Source: an uncultured Chryseobacterium sp. (GTDB lineage: Bacteria > Bacteroidota > Bacteroidia > Flavobacteriales > Weeksellaceae). From it: 64,000 bases of DNA. The notes beneath the pieces are model-generated. The model was not told the origin of the DNA and made no database searches. It worked only from the letters and a program-made list of their open reading frames with translations. The stretch spans positions 148,937-212,936 of the forward strand of contig CAJYXJ010000040.1 of the NCBI GenBank assembly GCA_913778085.1. Reading direction: 5' to 3'. Below, piece by piece: positions 34,676 to 42,997 of this stretch. The position numbers were made by a program, and so were the translations under genes. Numbering within the stretch: position 1 is the stretch's first letter; the number at the start of each line of letters is the position of its first letter.

Positions 34676-35428
34676 ATGGATTTTCCCGTCACTTTTCAAA
34701 TGTTCGGCAAATCGGTACTTGCCCATCCGCTTTTTGAGGCATTAGGGATGTTTATCGGCATGCGCTATTACTTCTATCTGAAAAGAAAATCCAGAGAGAA
34801 GACGTCATTCAATACTTCGGCAGCTGTTCTTATCGGCGCAACAGCAGGCGCTTTACTGGGTTCCAAACTCATTGGAAACCTTGAAAATCCGTATAAACTT
34901 TTTGAGCATTTCGATCTGAGGACAATCTGGACCAATAACACGATTGTCGGAGGATTGGCGTTTGGATTGATCGGGGTAGAGCTGGCTAAAAAAATAGTGG
35001 GGCACAAAGAAAGCACCGGCGACCTGATCGTTTTTCCGTTGATGCTTGCGATGATCATCGGAAGAATCGGCTGTTTTCTTACCGGGATTTATGAAGAGAC
35101 GTACGGAGTACCAACTGATTCCGTTTTCGGGATGTATCTGGGAGATCAGTACCGCAGACATCCGGTAGCCTTGTATGAAATTGCTTTTCTGATTGCTTTA
35201 TGGGTTGTTTTAAAAGTTATTCAGAGAAAAAGCAACTATCCTTCAGGGTTTATTTTTCAGCTGTTTATGCTGTGTTACTTTACCTTCAGGTTCCTGCTGG
35301 ATTTTATTAAGCCGAGGCTGGAACTGGCAGGAACTTTGGGAACGATCCAGATGGTATGTATTTGCGTAATTATTTATTACATTTATAAAATTAAAAATAC
35401 CTTTCGTTTTAACCACTCATACATATAA
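34676..35428 (+). CDS. Lgt-like membrane protein (prolipoprotein diacylglyceryl transferase family)
   Basis: 250 residues from ATG 34676 (MDFPVTFQMFGKSVLAHPLFE). Seven or so membrane segments. Lgt-like blocks are FGMYLGDQYRRHPVALYEIAF and MIIGRIGCFLTGIYEETYGV, the latter corresponding to the GRxGNFxNxE region of true Lgt, here with Cys in place of Asn and no following N-x-E. It is therefore a divergent relative rather than clearly the housekeeping Lgt. It is followed after 3 bases by a small membrane protein gene and then a radical SAM gene, suggesting a shared job in lipid modification. Confidence 0.75.
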   Translation: MDFPVTFQMFGKSVLAHPLFEALGMFIGMRYYFYLKRKSREKTSFNTSAAVLIGATAGALLGSKLIGNLENPYKLFEHFDLRTIWTNNTIVGGLAFGLIGVELAKKIVGHKESTGDLIVFPLMLAMIIGRIGCFLTGIYEETYGVPTDSVFGMYLGDQYRRHPVALYEIAFLIALWVVLKVIQRKSNYPSGFIFQLFMLCYFTFRFLLDFIKPRLELAGTLGTIQMVCICVIIYYIYKIKNTFRFNHSYI

Positions 35429-35431
35429 AAC

Positions 35432-35668
35432 ATGAAAACCCTGACAATTTTGGAAGTCGGTAATTTGGGAGGCCTGGTTCTGATGGTTATCCTGATCATT
35501 CTTTTTGCGGCTTCGGTTTTTTCCCTGATTTTTACTGTTATGGTGAAAATTATTTACGAATGGAACAACGATAAAAAATTTTCACGGAAGCAGTTTATCC
35601 AGACCATGCTAATCTGTCTGCTGTTTTGCGGTTTGGTGAGTGGATTCATTTGCGGAGGAGGACTATAA
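35432..35668 (+). CDS. small two-segment membrane protein
   Basis: 78 residues. Two hydrophobic segments (GLVLMVILIILFAASVFSLI and MLICLLFCGLVSGFICGGG) flank a short charged loop (YEWNNDKKFSRKQF). No family recognised. Gaps of 3 bases to the Lgt-like gene and 9 bases to the radical SAM gene place it firmly in the same operon. It could be a membrane partner of either. Confidence 0.65.
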   Translation: MKTLTILEVGNLGGLVLMVILIILFAASVFSLIFTVMVKIIYEWNNDKKFSRKQFIQTMLICLLFCGLVSGFICGGGL

Positions 35669-35677
35669 AATAAAATT

Positions 35678-37081
35678 ATGCCGGTAAGAAACTACACCTA
35701 TTACGATTATACGATCAGCCTGTGTCCCGAATGCCTGAAAAGGGTAGGAGCCAAAATCATCATTGAGGATGAAGCAGTCTTTATGACCAAAAGATGCCCG
35801 GACCACGGATTTTTCAAGACAAAAATCGCTTCAGATGTACACTATTATAAAAATATCAGAAATTACAACAAAGCTTCTGAGATGCCTTTTTATTTCGGGA
35901 CGGAAGTAGAATATGGCTGTCCGTACGATTGTGGTTTATGTGTAGATCATGAGCAGCACAGCTGCCTTTCAATTGTTGAGGTAACGGACCGTTGCAACCT
36001 GACGTGTCCGACCTGTTATGCGATGTCTTCACCGCATTATGGCAGCCATAGAACATTGGAAGAAATTGAAGCGATGTTCGATATTATTGTAAAAAACGAG
36101 GGCGAGCCGGACGTTGTTCAGATCAGTGGAGGTGAGCCTACCATCCATCCCGAGTTTTTCAGGATCATGGATATAGCCAAATCAAAGCCCATTAAGCACC
36201 TCATGCTGAATACCAACGGGGTGAGGATCGCCAATGATCCGGGATTTGCTGAAAAGCTGGCGACATATGCACCGGAATTTGAGATTTATCTCCAGTTTGA
36301 TTCTTTTAAACCTGAAGTACTACAGGATTTCAGGGGAAAAGATCTTACCGATGTCAGAATGAAGGCTTTGGAGAAATTAAATGCCCTGAACCTTTCAACT
36401 ACTCTGGTTATCGTTTTGCAGAAAGGCAAGAATATCGATGAGATCGGCCAAATCATCGAATTTGCCTTAAAACAGAAATGTGTCCGCGGGATAACTTTTC
36501 AGCCGGTAGAAATTGCCGGAAGAAACCGTGAAGATTCGGCACACGAAAAAATAACGCTTACCGAGGTACGGCAGGAAATTCTGAACCAGTTTCCGCTGCT
36601 GAATTCGGATGATATTATTCCGGTCCCGTGCAATCCGGATGCTTTGGCGATGGGTTATATCCTGAAGCTGGAAGGGGAAACCATTCCTTTAACGCGATAC
36701 ATCAATCCTGCTGATCTGCTCAATAATGAAACCCGGAATACCATCGTTTACGAACAGGATACCGGCTTGCAGATGCAGCTGCTGGATATTTTCAGCACGG
36801 GAATTTCCGTAGATAAAGTGCAGCCTAAAGTCAACCAGCTATTATGCTGTCTTCCTGAAGTTTCCGCTCCTAATTTAGATTACGACAACCTATTCCGAAT
36901 CATCATCATGAATTTTATGGATGCTCATGATTTCGATGTACGTGCGGTAAAAAAATCCTGTGTCCATATCGTAAATAAAGATCTGAAGCTCATTCCTTTT
37001 GAAACGATGAACCTTTTTTACCGGGATGATAAAAGCAAATACCTGGAAGAACTGAGGCGAGAGGATAAAGTGTTATTCTAA
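35678..37081 (+). CDS. multi-cluster radical SAM protein, MJ0619/Tes-like
   Basis: 467 residues. The radical SAM motif CNLTCPTC binds the [4Fe-4S] cluster with C106, C110 and C113. N-terminal to it are a rubredoxin-like set (C16, C19 and C40 in CPECLK and RCPDHG) and an auxiliary set (C81, C85, C88, C96). Further Cys lie at the C-terminus (LLCCLPEV). VVQISGGEPTIHPEFF is the GGE motif. This order matches the class D methylase/tetraether synthase group (MJ0619, Tes), which acts on lipid chains or pterins. The neighbouring Lgt-like membrane protein favours a lipid substrate. Exact reaction unknown. Confidence 0.8.
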   Translation: MPVRNYTYYDYTISLCPECLKRVGAKIIIEDEAVFMTKRCPDHGFFKTKIASDVHYYKNIRNYNKASEMPFYFGTEVEYGCPYDCGLCVDHEQHSCLSIVEVTDRCNLTCPTCYAMSSPHYGSHRTLEEIEAMFDIIVKNEGEPDVVQISGGEPTIHPEFFRIMDIAKSKPIKHLMLNTNGVRIANDPGFAEKLATYAPEFEIYLQFDSFKPEVLQDFRGKDLTDVRMKALEKLNALNLSTTLVIVLQKGKNIDEIGQIIEFALKQKCVRGITFQPVEIAGRNREDSAHEKITLTEVRQEILNQFPLLNSDDIIPVPCNPDALAMGYILKLEGETIPLTRYINPADLLNNETRNTIVYEQDTGLQMQLLDIFSTGISVDKVQPKVNQLLCCLPEVSAPNLDYDNLFRIIIMNFMDAHDFDVRAVKKSCVHIVNKDLKLIPFETMNLFYRDDKSKYLEELRREDKVLF

Positions 37082-37303
37082 CGTAGATTTAATATTATAA
37101 ATAGTTAAAATTTTGATATTTAAATCATGATATGGTATCGATAAGGGTGAAATTCGGCTGGATTTTATAATAATGAATGAAATCAGCTTTAATTAAAATT
37201 ATTACAGGTTTCGGCTAAGCCCATAATCATGCATCACACGACAGATAGGTTAATTCCTATTAAAAGATAAAAGAATGACCTGTGAAATCTGTGGGAAAAA
37301 ATT

Positions 37304-37324
37304 AAGGCGTAATTTTTACGCCTT
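37304..37324 (-). terminator. surE terminator
   Basis: AAGGCGTAA (37304-37312) pairs with TTACGCCTT (37316-37324), followed leftwards by a T-run on the minus strand, 13 bases past the surE stop. Confidence 0.82.
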
Positions 37325-37336
37325 ATTTGTTTTTAT

Positions 37337-38107
37337 TTAGTCAAATTTCATCACCTCATTCAGCGTATTCATATACTCGTAAGCTGTAAGGTCGAACTTC
37401 ACCGGGACAATGGAGATATATCCGTTGGCCAGTGCTGTTTCGTCGGCATCTTCGGATTCATCCATGTTATTGAAATAACCGGTCAGCCAGTAATATTTTT
37501 TACCGTGGGGATTGATTCTTTCATCAAAGCTTTCTTCCCATTTGGCATGGGCCTGCTTACATACTTTTACGCCTTTGATCTTTTCTTTCGTAAGCTTCGG
37601 AATATTTACATTGAGAACAATTCCTTTCGGCATCGGGTTTTCCAATGTTCTTTTTACAATGTTCTGAATGTATTCTTTGGCTTGGGTAAAATCGGCTTCC
37701 CAGCTGAAATCCAGCAAAGAAAACCCGATCGCAGGGAGATTCTCCACACCGGCTTCCACCGCTGCCGACATCGTCCCGGAATAAATTACGTTGATGGATG
37801 AATTGGCTCCGTGATTGATCCCGGAAACCACAATATCAGGTCTTCTCGGCAATATTTTATCGAGTGCCATCTTTACGCAGTCTACCGGTGTCCCGCTGCA
37901 GGAAAAATCGGTCTGCGGGCCATCCAGCTGCACTTCTTCATAGCTTAAGGTAGAGTTGATGGTAATGGCATGGCCTTTACCGCTTTGCGGGGAATTGGGT
38001 GCTACCACCACTACTTCTCCGATTTCGTTCATAAAACTGACTAGATTTCTGATACCGGGTGCTGTAATTCCGTCATCATTGGTTACCAGAATAAGGGGTC
38101 TTTCCAT
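37337..38107 (-). CDS. surE: 5'/3'-nucleotidase SurE
   Basis: 256 residues. The metal-binding motif ILVTNDDGITAPGIRNL starts at residue 6 (D10 and D11 bind metal). VVAPNSPQSGKGHAIT and SGINHGANSSINVIYSGTMSAA complete the site. It removes phosphate from nucleoside monophosphates and is linked to stationary-phase survival. A short Cys-rich leader peptide gene lies upstream on the same strand with a hairpin between them, so they are probably separate units. Confidence 0.95.
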   Translation of the reverse strand: MERPLILVTNDDGITAPGIRNLVSFMNEIGEVVVVAPNSPQSGKGHAITINSTLSYEEVQLDGPQTDFSCSGTPVDCVKMALDKILPRRPDIVVSGINHGANSSINVIYSGTMSAAVEAGVENLPAIGFSLLDFSWEADFTQAKEYIQNIVKRTLENPMPKGIVLNVNIPKLTKEKIKGVKVCKQAHAKWEESFDERINPHGKKYYWLTGYFNNMDESEDADETALANGYISIVPVKFDLTAYEYMNTLNEVMKFD

Positions 38108-38130
38108 AAAAATATTTATTTAAATAAAAA

Positions 38131-38150
38131 AGAACCTAATATTAGGTTCT
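38131..38150 (-). terminator. terminator of the leader-peptide gene
   Basis: The perfect 20-base palindrome AGAACCTAATATTAGGTTCT is followed on the minus strand by TTTTTTATTT. It lies between the peptide gene and surE. Confidence 0.75.
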
Positions 38151-38172
38151 CTAAAAGTGTATAAGTGTTGAA

Positions 38173-38355
38173 CTATGCTAAACAACATGAGTTGCAAGAC
38201 CAGTATCCTACAAGTGGATCACTCGTATACACGTATCCTGCGCAACCTGATGAACAATTTGTAGTTGCAACACAATTAGATGTTCCGGATGGTAACTTAC
38301 CTGCAAAAACTTGCTTAAGGTTATCCCTTTTTAAAACTTTCAGATTTTTTTTCAT
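38173..38355 (-). CDS. Cys-rich peptide with double-glycine-like leader (bacteriocin-like)
   Basis: 60 residues from ATG 38355. The N-terminal leader KNLKVLKRDNLKQVFAG has the NLKxLxRxxLKxVxAG form seen in precursor peptides of Flavobacteriia annotated as bacteriocin-like; processing would follow the AG pair. The core of about 41 residues has six Cys (including NCSSGC and SCNSCC) and many Ser, Thr and Gly. A -7 box (38374-38381) and a terminator (38131-38150) make it a stand-alone transcript. No C39-peptidase transporter or modifying enzyme lies beside it, so export machinery would be elsewhere. An overlapping frame on the other strand is spurious. Confidence 0.75.
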   Translation of the reverse strand: MKKNLKVLKRDNLKQVFAGKLPSGTSNCVATTNCSSGCAGYVYTSDPLVGYWSCNSCCLA

Positions 38356-38373
38356 AGAAATAAGATTTAGAGC

Positions 38374-38381
38374 CAAATATA
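38374..38381 (-). promoter_or_regulatory. -7 box of the leader-peptide gene
   Basis: TATATTTG on the minus strand matches TAnnTTTG, 18 bases before the ATG at 38355. Confidence 0.55.
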
Positions 38382-38547
38382 GTTTTTTTGTCAAAAAGAA
38401 AAAATAAAATTCAATTTTATTATAAAATATTTAAAAACTAATTCATAATTATAAATAAGGTATTAAATTTGATAATTTGTAACGATGTATAGAAAATAAC
38501 TACTTATTACAATATTTTTTAATTTAATAAAAATACATTACAGATTT

Positions 38548-40677
38548 ATGTGGAAAAATTTTAAGCTGAATAAATTTTTACTCCTCATTCCATTAACAAG
38601 TCTAATGTTTTGTTTCAACTCGCCAAAGAATGATGACGAAAAGATGCAGACGATAATGGTGAGCGTAAAGAATACACTTTCCTATTTGCACTACAGCCCA
38701 AAACCCATCAATGACGCTTATTCCAAAGATGTTTATAAACATTATTTTGAATTGGTGGATCCCGGCAAAAGATATTTCCTTCAATCCGATATGGATGAGT
38801 TCGGCAAGCATGAAACAAAACTGGATGATTATATCAATCAGGGAGATCTTACTTTCTACAAACTTACTATTGACAGGCTATACCAGCGAATAGACGAAAT
38901 TGATAAAATCACCCAGGATATTTTTAGCAAGCCAATTAATCTTGAAGAGGATGAAACGCTGATCCTGGAACCGAAAAACAAAAAAGCACCTGCAAATAAG
39001 CAGGAACAGTACAATGAGTGGAAAAAGTTCATCAAATACAATGTTCTTCAGGAAATTGAATCGATGAACAGCAAGGAAGAAGCTCAGAAAGAGAAAAAAG
39101 ATTCTGTACAGAAGTATAATTTAAAGGATACGATTAAACTTCAGATTCTGACACCACAGCAAAAACTTCTTAAAGCAACAGACGAAATCAAAGATACGAC
39201 AACCGATTTTCTTAGAAGATTAAAGAAGAGAAAGAAAATGGATTTGTTTACAGTATACATGAATGCTTATACAGAAGTTTTCGATCCGCATACCAACTAT
39301 TATTCGCCAAAAGATAAAGAAGAATTTGATAGCCAGTTCAAAGGAAAAGTAATAGGTATTGGTGCAATGATAGAATACAGGAAGGGAAACCTGTTCTTAG
39401 GACCTTTAACCATCGGCGCGCCTGCCTGGAAATCGAAACAGCTTTCTGAAGGTGATAAAATCCTGAAAGTAAAATCAAAACCGAAAGAAGATGCCGTAAA
39501 TGTGGTAGGGATGCTTTCTGATGAAGCCGTAAGATTAATAAGAGGGGAAAAAGGAACTCCGGTAACGCTTACCGTACAGAAAAAAGACGGAACAATTAAA
39601 GATGTGACCATGATCCGCGAAGAGGTGGCCATTGAAGATACTTTCGCCAGAAGTATCGTGGTGAACTCTCCGAACGGTAAAAAATACGGATTTATCAATT
39701 TACCGAGCTTTAATGCCGATTTCGAAAATCCGAATGGCAGAAATGCCTCCGATGATATCAAAAATGAAATTATCAAACTGAAAGCTCAGGGAATCCAAGG
39801 GATCGTGCTTGACCTTAGAAATAACGGCGGCGGTTCTCTTACGGAAGTTGGTGACATCATGGGGCTTTTCATGCAGGCAGGACCATATGTTCAGGTAAAA
39901 GACGGCAACGGAAAAATCCAGACCTTAAAAAATAAAAACGAAACGCCGGTATGGACAGGACCATTGGTGATTATGCAGAACGAATTGTCTGCTTCGGCAT
40001 CTGAAATCCTGGCCGGCGTAATGCAGGATTACGGAAGAGCCATGATTATAGGTTCTCCTCAGTCTTTCGGAAAAGGAACGGTGCAGACTTTCGTAGACCT
40101 GAACCGATTTTTAAATACGGAAGATGACTTCGGATCTCTGAAACTTACCATCCAGAAATTTTACAGGATTACCGGGGAATCTACCCAGAGAAAAGGAATT
40201 GTTTCCGATATTCAGATGAAAGACTTCTTTACGTATGCGGAAGTAGGAGAACGATATGACGAATATGCGTTGGCTTGGGACAAAATACCTTCCACCAGCT
40301 TCCAGAAACTGAATTATTTCAACATTCAGGCGCTGGAGAAAGCCAGTAACGACAGAATGGCAAAGAACACGAAATATCAGCTGTTGCTGGAGTCAGCTCA
40401 ATGGAGAGAGAAACTTGATAAAGAAGAAACCATTACTCTGAACATCAATAAATTTAATGAATTGATGAAGCAGCGAAAAGCACAGATCGACAAGTTCAAG
40501 TCACTGACGAAATTTGAAAACGGACTTCAGTTCACGCTGTACCAGAATGAGATTGAAAGGGAGAAAAAAGATGAAGCCTTCAAGAAGAAATCCGAGATCT
40601 GGATCAAAAATCTTAAAAAAGACCTGTACCTCCAAGAAGCGATGAACATCATTGCAGATATGAGTGCAAAATCTTAA
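38548..40677 (+). CDS. tail-specific (carboxy-terminal processing) protease, S41A
   Basis: 709 residues. N-terminal signal or membrane anchor (FLLLIPLTSLMFCFN), an N-terminal helical region with FDPHTNYYSPKDKEEFD, a PDZ domain (about 265-360; IGAMIEYRKGNLFLGPLTIG) and the S41 catalytic core. The nucleophile is Ser about 483 in NELSASASEILAG, with the Lys base about 509 in SFGKGTVQTF. The C-terminal extension of about 170 residues is as in Prc/Tsp. It degrades or trims periplasmic proteins from their C-termini. Single gene with a strong terminator. Confidence 0.92.
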   Translation: MWKNFKLNKFLLLIPLTSLMFCFNSPKNDDEKMQTIMVSVKNTLSYLHYSPKPINDAYSKDVYKHYFELVDPGKRYFLQSDMDEFGKHETKLDDYINQGDLTFYKLTIDRLYQRIDEIDKITQDIFSKPINLEEDETLILEPKNKKAPANKQEQYNEWKKFIKYNVLQEIESMNSKEEAQKEKKDSVQKYNLKDTIKLQILTPQQKLLKATDEIKDTTTDFLRRLKKRKKMDLFTVYMNAYTEVFDPHTNYYSPKDKEEFDSQFKGKVIGIGAMIEYRKGNLFLGPLTIGAPAWKSKQLSEGDKILKVKSKPKEDAVNVVGMLSDEAVRLIRGEKGTPVTLTVQKKDGTIKDVTMIREEVAIEDTFARSIVVNSPNGKKYGFINLPSFNADFENPNGRNASDDIKNEIIKLKAQGIQGIVLDLRNNGGGSLTEVGDIMGLFMQAGPYVQVKDGNGKIQTLKNKNETPVWTGPLVIMQNELSASASEILAGVMQDYGRAMIIGSPQSFGKGTVQTFVDLNRFLNTEDDFGSLKLTIQKFYRITGESTQRKGIVSDIQMKDFFTYAEVGERYDEYALAWDKIPSTSFQKLNYFNIQALEKASNDRMAKNTKYQLLLESAQWREKLDKEETITLNINKFNELMKQRKAQIDKFKSLTKFENGLQFTLYQNEIEREKKDEAFKKKSEIWIKNLKKDLYLQEAMNIIADMSAKS

Positions 40678-40681
40678 ATAC

Positions 40682-40711
40682 AAAAACCGCTGATGGAAGT
40701 CAGCGGTTTTT
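40682..40711 (+). terminator. protease gene terminator
   Basis: AAAAACCGCTGA (40682-40693) pairs with TCAGCGGTTTTT (40700-40711), 5 bases past the stop. Confidence 0.88.
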
Positions 40712-40880
40712 GTATGTCTGAAAGAGGTCTGTTGCTCTCTCTAAAAAATTATGAATCAGCAATTGATAAGAACATTCTGTAGAAATTACTTAAAAGAATC
40801 AGAAAATCCGGATGAGCATTGTTATTCAAAATCAGCCCGAAATATTTCAACAGAAATTAATAATCCGATACTGATAAATA

Positions 40881-40914
40881 AAGAAAACCACTGATGAATA
40901 TCAGCGGTTTTCTT
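40881..40914 (-). terminator. sodC terminator
   Basis: AAGAAAACC and CTGAT pair with ATCAG and GGTTTTCTT (one mismatch), 16 bases past the sodC stop. Its sequence is close to that of the protease terminator 200 bases away. Confidence 0.75.
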
Positions 40915-40930
40915 ATTGAAATAATGGTAA

Positions 40931-41434
40931 TTACTTAATCTCCACACATCCCACTCTTACTCCGGCATTTCCCGTCGGCTGGGTATGGAAATCATCGGCT
41001 GCAGCGTGAATGATCAGTCCTTTTCCGATAATGTTTTTGGAGGCATCTGTGCAGCCCAGGCACCATTTGCTCGTCTTGAAGGTCAGCATCGCATTTCCGC
41101 TGCTGTCGGCGGTAAGGTTTCCGATATCGCCCATATGGAAATGTTCGGCACCCCATTTCCCATGATCGTCCTTGGCCGGGTTCCAGTGGCCTCCGGTTGA
41201 GGTTCCGTCTGCTGCCGAGCAGTCGCCTTTTTCATGGATGTGTACGGCATGGATTCCCGGAGTAAGGTTGTTTACGGCAAGCTTCATGATCACCTCGTCT
41301 CCTTTCTGGGTAAATTTGGCGGTCCCTCCCGTCTGGGTGTTGCTTTTGGACAGTACCGGATACGTGTTCGTGGTTCCGCAGGAAACCGCAAAAAGTGCAC
41401 AGCCTGCAAGTAAGGCTAATGTTTTACTTTTCAT
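40931..41434 (-). CDS. sodC: Cu/Zn superoxide dismutase, lipoprotein
   Basis: 167 residues. The lipoprotein signal ends LFAVSC with Cys19 lipidated. The eight-stranded SOD barrel shows the metal ligands: GIHAVHIHEKGDC (two Cu His and the disulfide Cys), GGHWNP, KWGAEHFHMGDIGN (Zn His) and IHAAADDFHTQPTGNAGVRVGC (last His and second Cys). It converts periplasmic superoxide to peroxide. Single gene, divergent from the AraC-type regulator remnant. Confidence 0.93.
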   Translation of the reverse strand: MKSKTLALLAGCALFAVSCGTTNTYPVLSKSNTQTGGTAKFTQKGDEVIMKLAVNNLTPGIHAVHIHEKGDCSAADGTSTGGHWNPAKDDHGKWGAEHFHMGDIGNLTADSSGNAMLTFKTSKWCLGCTDASKNIIGKGLIIHAAADDFHTQPTGNAGVRVGCVEIK

Positions 41435-41555
41435 TGTTTAAATGTTTTAAAGTGATTGTAGGATAAATTTAAAAAAGATTTGGCGAAAAGTTTCACAATC
41501 GGAGGATTTTTTACAAAACAGCAACAAAAGACAAGCTTCTTTCTTCCGGACTTTA

Positions 41556-41563
41556 TACATTTG
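41556..41563 (+). promoter_or_regulatory. -7 box of the AraC-type gene
   Basis: TACATTTG matches TAnnTTTG, 18 bases before ATG 41582, which argues against starts further upstream. Confidence 0.5.
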
Positions 41564-41581
41564 CGCCAAATGCTTTGGAAA

Positions 41582-42483
41582 ATGGAAGAATACAAAAAGA
41601 GAATTGTAAAAGCCATCCGGTATATTGATGACCATCTGGATACCGATTTGTCTCTGCAGAAAATTGCTGAGGTGGGTGCTTATTCACCGTTTCATTTTCA
41701 TAGGATTTTCAGGCTGGTTACCGGCGAAAGCGTTCAGCAGTACATCAGCAGGAAAAGAATGGAGAGAGCGGCCTTTTATGTAGCTTTAAGAAAGAAATTA
41801 AGCCTGAAGGACATTTATCTTCAGTTCGGTTTTTCAAGCCACTCCGCTTTTACCAAAACGTTTAAAAATTATTACGGGCAGTCACCTTCCGCCTTTAGGA
41901 AATCTGTTCCGGAAAATGTTCACCAGATCCGCTTAGCAGAAAGCAAGAACGGACAAGTCGATACGGTTTTCAGCCCTTACCTTTGTAATATCGAAAACCT
42001 GTTTAACTGGACAAAAATGAATTTGAAAATTGATGTTATGCATCTTCCTGAGATGAACCTCGCAGCTGTTATGAGCTTAGGAATAGCGAATGTAGAGCCT
42101 TCTTATACCGTTCTGATCGACTGGGCTAAGGAAAGAAGTCTTTTTGCCCGTGAAAATGTAAAGATGATCTCGGTATATCATGATAGCTTCAAGGTGACGC
42201 CTCCGGACAAAGTGAGATCCATGCCTGCATGTTTTTAGATAAAAAATTGGAAAAGCAGGAGGGCGAAATATTTGGTGAAACTATAGAAGCCGGAAAATTT
42301 ATCGTAGGAAGCGGTGAAGTTACCCTGGATGATTTTGAAAAAAGCTGGGTGGCTCTTTTTCTTTGGATGAAAGAGAATGGCTATTCGGTACGTAAAGCAT
42401 TTCCGTTTGAAATCTACCATACCAATTTCAAGGAACATCCGGAAGGCAAAATGATCGTGGATTTCTGCATTCCGGTTAATTAA
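41582..42483 (+). pseudogene. AraC-family regulator with GyrI-like domain, frameshifted
   Basis: The first frame from ATG 41582 (MEEYKKRIVKAIRYIDDHLD) encodes the two AraC helix-turn-helix motifs (LQKIAEVGAYSPFHFHRIF and LKDIYLQFGFSSHSAFTKTF) and the first part of a GyrI-like ligand domain (MHLPEMNLAAVMSLG). It stops at 42236-42238 after DKVRSMPACF. The next frame continues at once with LDKKLEKQEGEIFGETIEAGK to 42483, the rest of the GyrI domain. The break lies in a run of five T at 42231-42235; six T would restore ACFLDKKL. Intact length would be about 300 residues. This may be a real mutation, phase variation or a sequencing error. The DNA-binding half could still be made. Confidence 0.8.
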
Positions 42484-42906
42484 CCTGCTCTAAAAGTGAA
42501 TGATAAATCCGCTTTGTTTGTCAATTCAATTTACTGAATATCAGGCTTGAAATATGCAGCAGTAAAGGCTTATCCCTAAATTATAAAATCACGGATAATA
42601 TCTTAATCTAAATTCCACTCCTTTGGAAGTGGTGGCGAAAATTCTATGAATTTTAGAGGGGTGTTTAAAACTATGGATGGTACTTAAAATAGAAAAATTT
42701 GATGATATTCAACGTATTTTCAATTTGTTATTGAGCATGGGCTTAATTAGGCGCTGATTGAGTATAAATGATTTAATGGATAATACATACTTTGGCCATA
42801 CTGTTGACAGAAGAAACTTCTTATTCCCTGATTTCTATACCAAGCTCACGTTAGATGCTTTTTTTGACCTTTATTTAATCCCCGAATTACATCAAAAAAT
42901 TAAATT
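42484..42906. other. gene-free region before the LytTR-controlled promoter
   Basis: No supported gene; a frame of 67 codons at 42758-42961 runs through the regulatory repeats and lacks any recognisable feature. Two adjacent hairpins occur: CCACTCC/GGAAGTGG at 42615-42632 and AAAATTC/GAATTTT at 42638-42654, followed by AGAGGGGTG. Confidence 0.4.
42615..42669. repeat. double-hairpin element, likely dispersed repeat remnant
   Basis: Two small stems in tandem followed by AGAGGGGTGTTTAAAA. From memory this resembles a dispersed intergenic element of Flavobacteriia in which CCACTCC...GGAGTGG precedes a second AATTC hairpin and GGGGTG. No second copy is in this window. Confidence 0.35.
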
Positions 42907-42979
42907 TTACAGCTCAGCTTCCAAAACCTACCGTTCGGTAACAAAAATTTATCTGCCCTGAAATTTCGTCTTACTTTTG
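42907..42979 (+). promoter_or_regulatory. LytTR-type direct-repeat operator and promoter A (receptor operon)
   Basis: TTACAGCTCAG (42907-42917) and CTACCGTTCGG (42928-42938) are direct repeats offset by 21 bp. A TAnnTTTG box (TACTTTTG, 42972-42979) begins 44 bp after the start of the second repeat. The same geometry occurs at two other promoters of the locus. Two half-sites with 12-bp gaps between 9-bp cores are what LytTR regulators such as AgrA bind. Confidence 0.78.
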
Positions 42980-42997
42980 AATCGAAATAAAACAGCT

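Noticed and set aside
38165-38407. 80-codon + strand frame overlapping the leader peptide
   Set aside because: The opposite strand has the promoter, leader and terminator; this frame is its shadow.
40682-40914. two similar hairpins as an inverted-repeat mobile element
   Set aside because: Each sits directly after a gene with T-runs; both are ordinary terminators with a shared CGCTGA/TCAGCG core.
42758-42961. 67-codon frame before the TonB receptor
   Set aside because: Runs through the LytTR half-sites, has no signal, domain or conserved-looking composition, and the real start with a signal peptide is at 42998.
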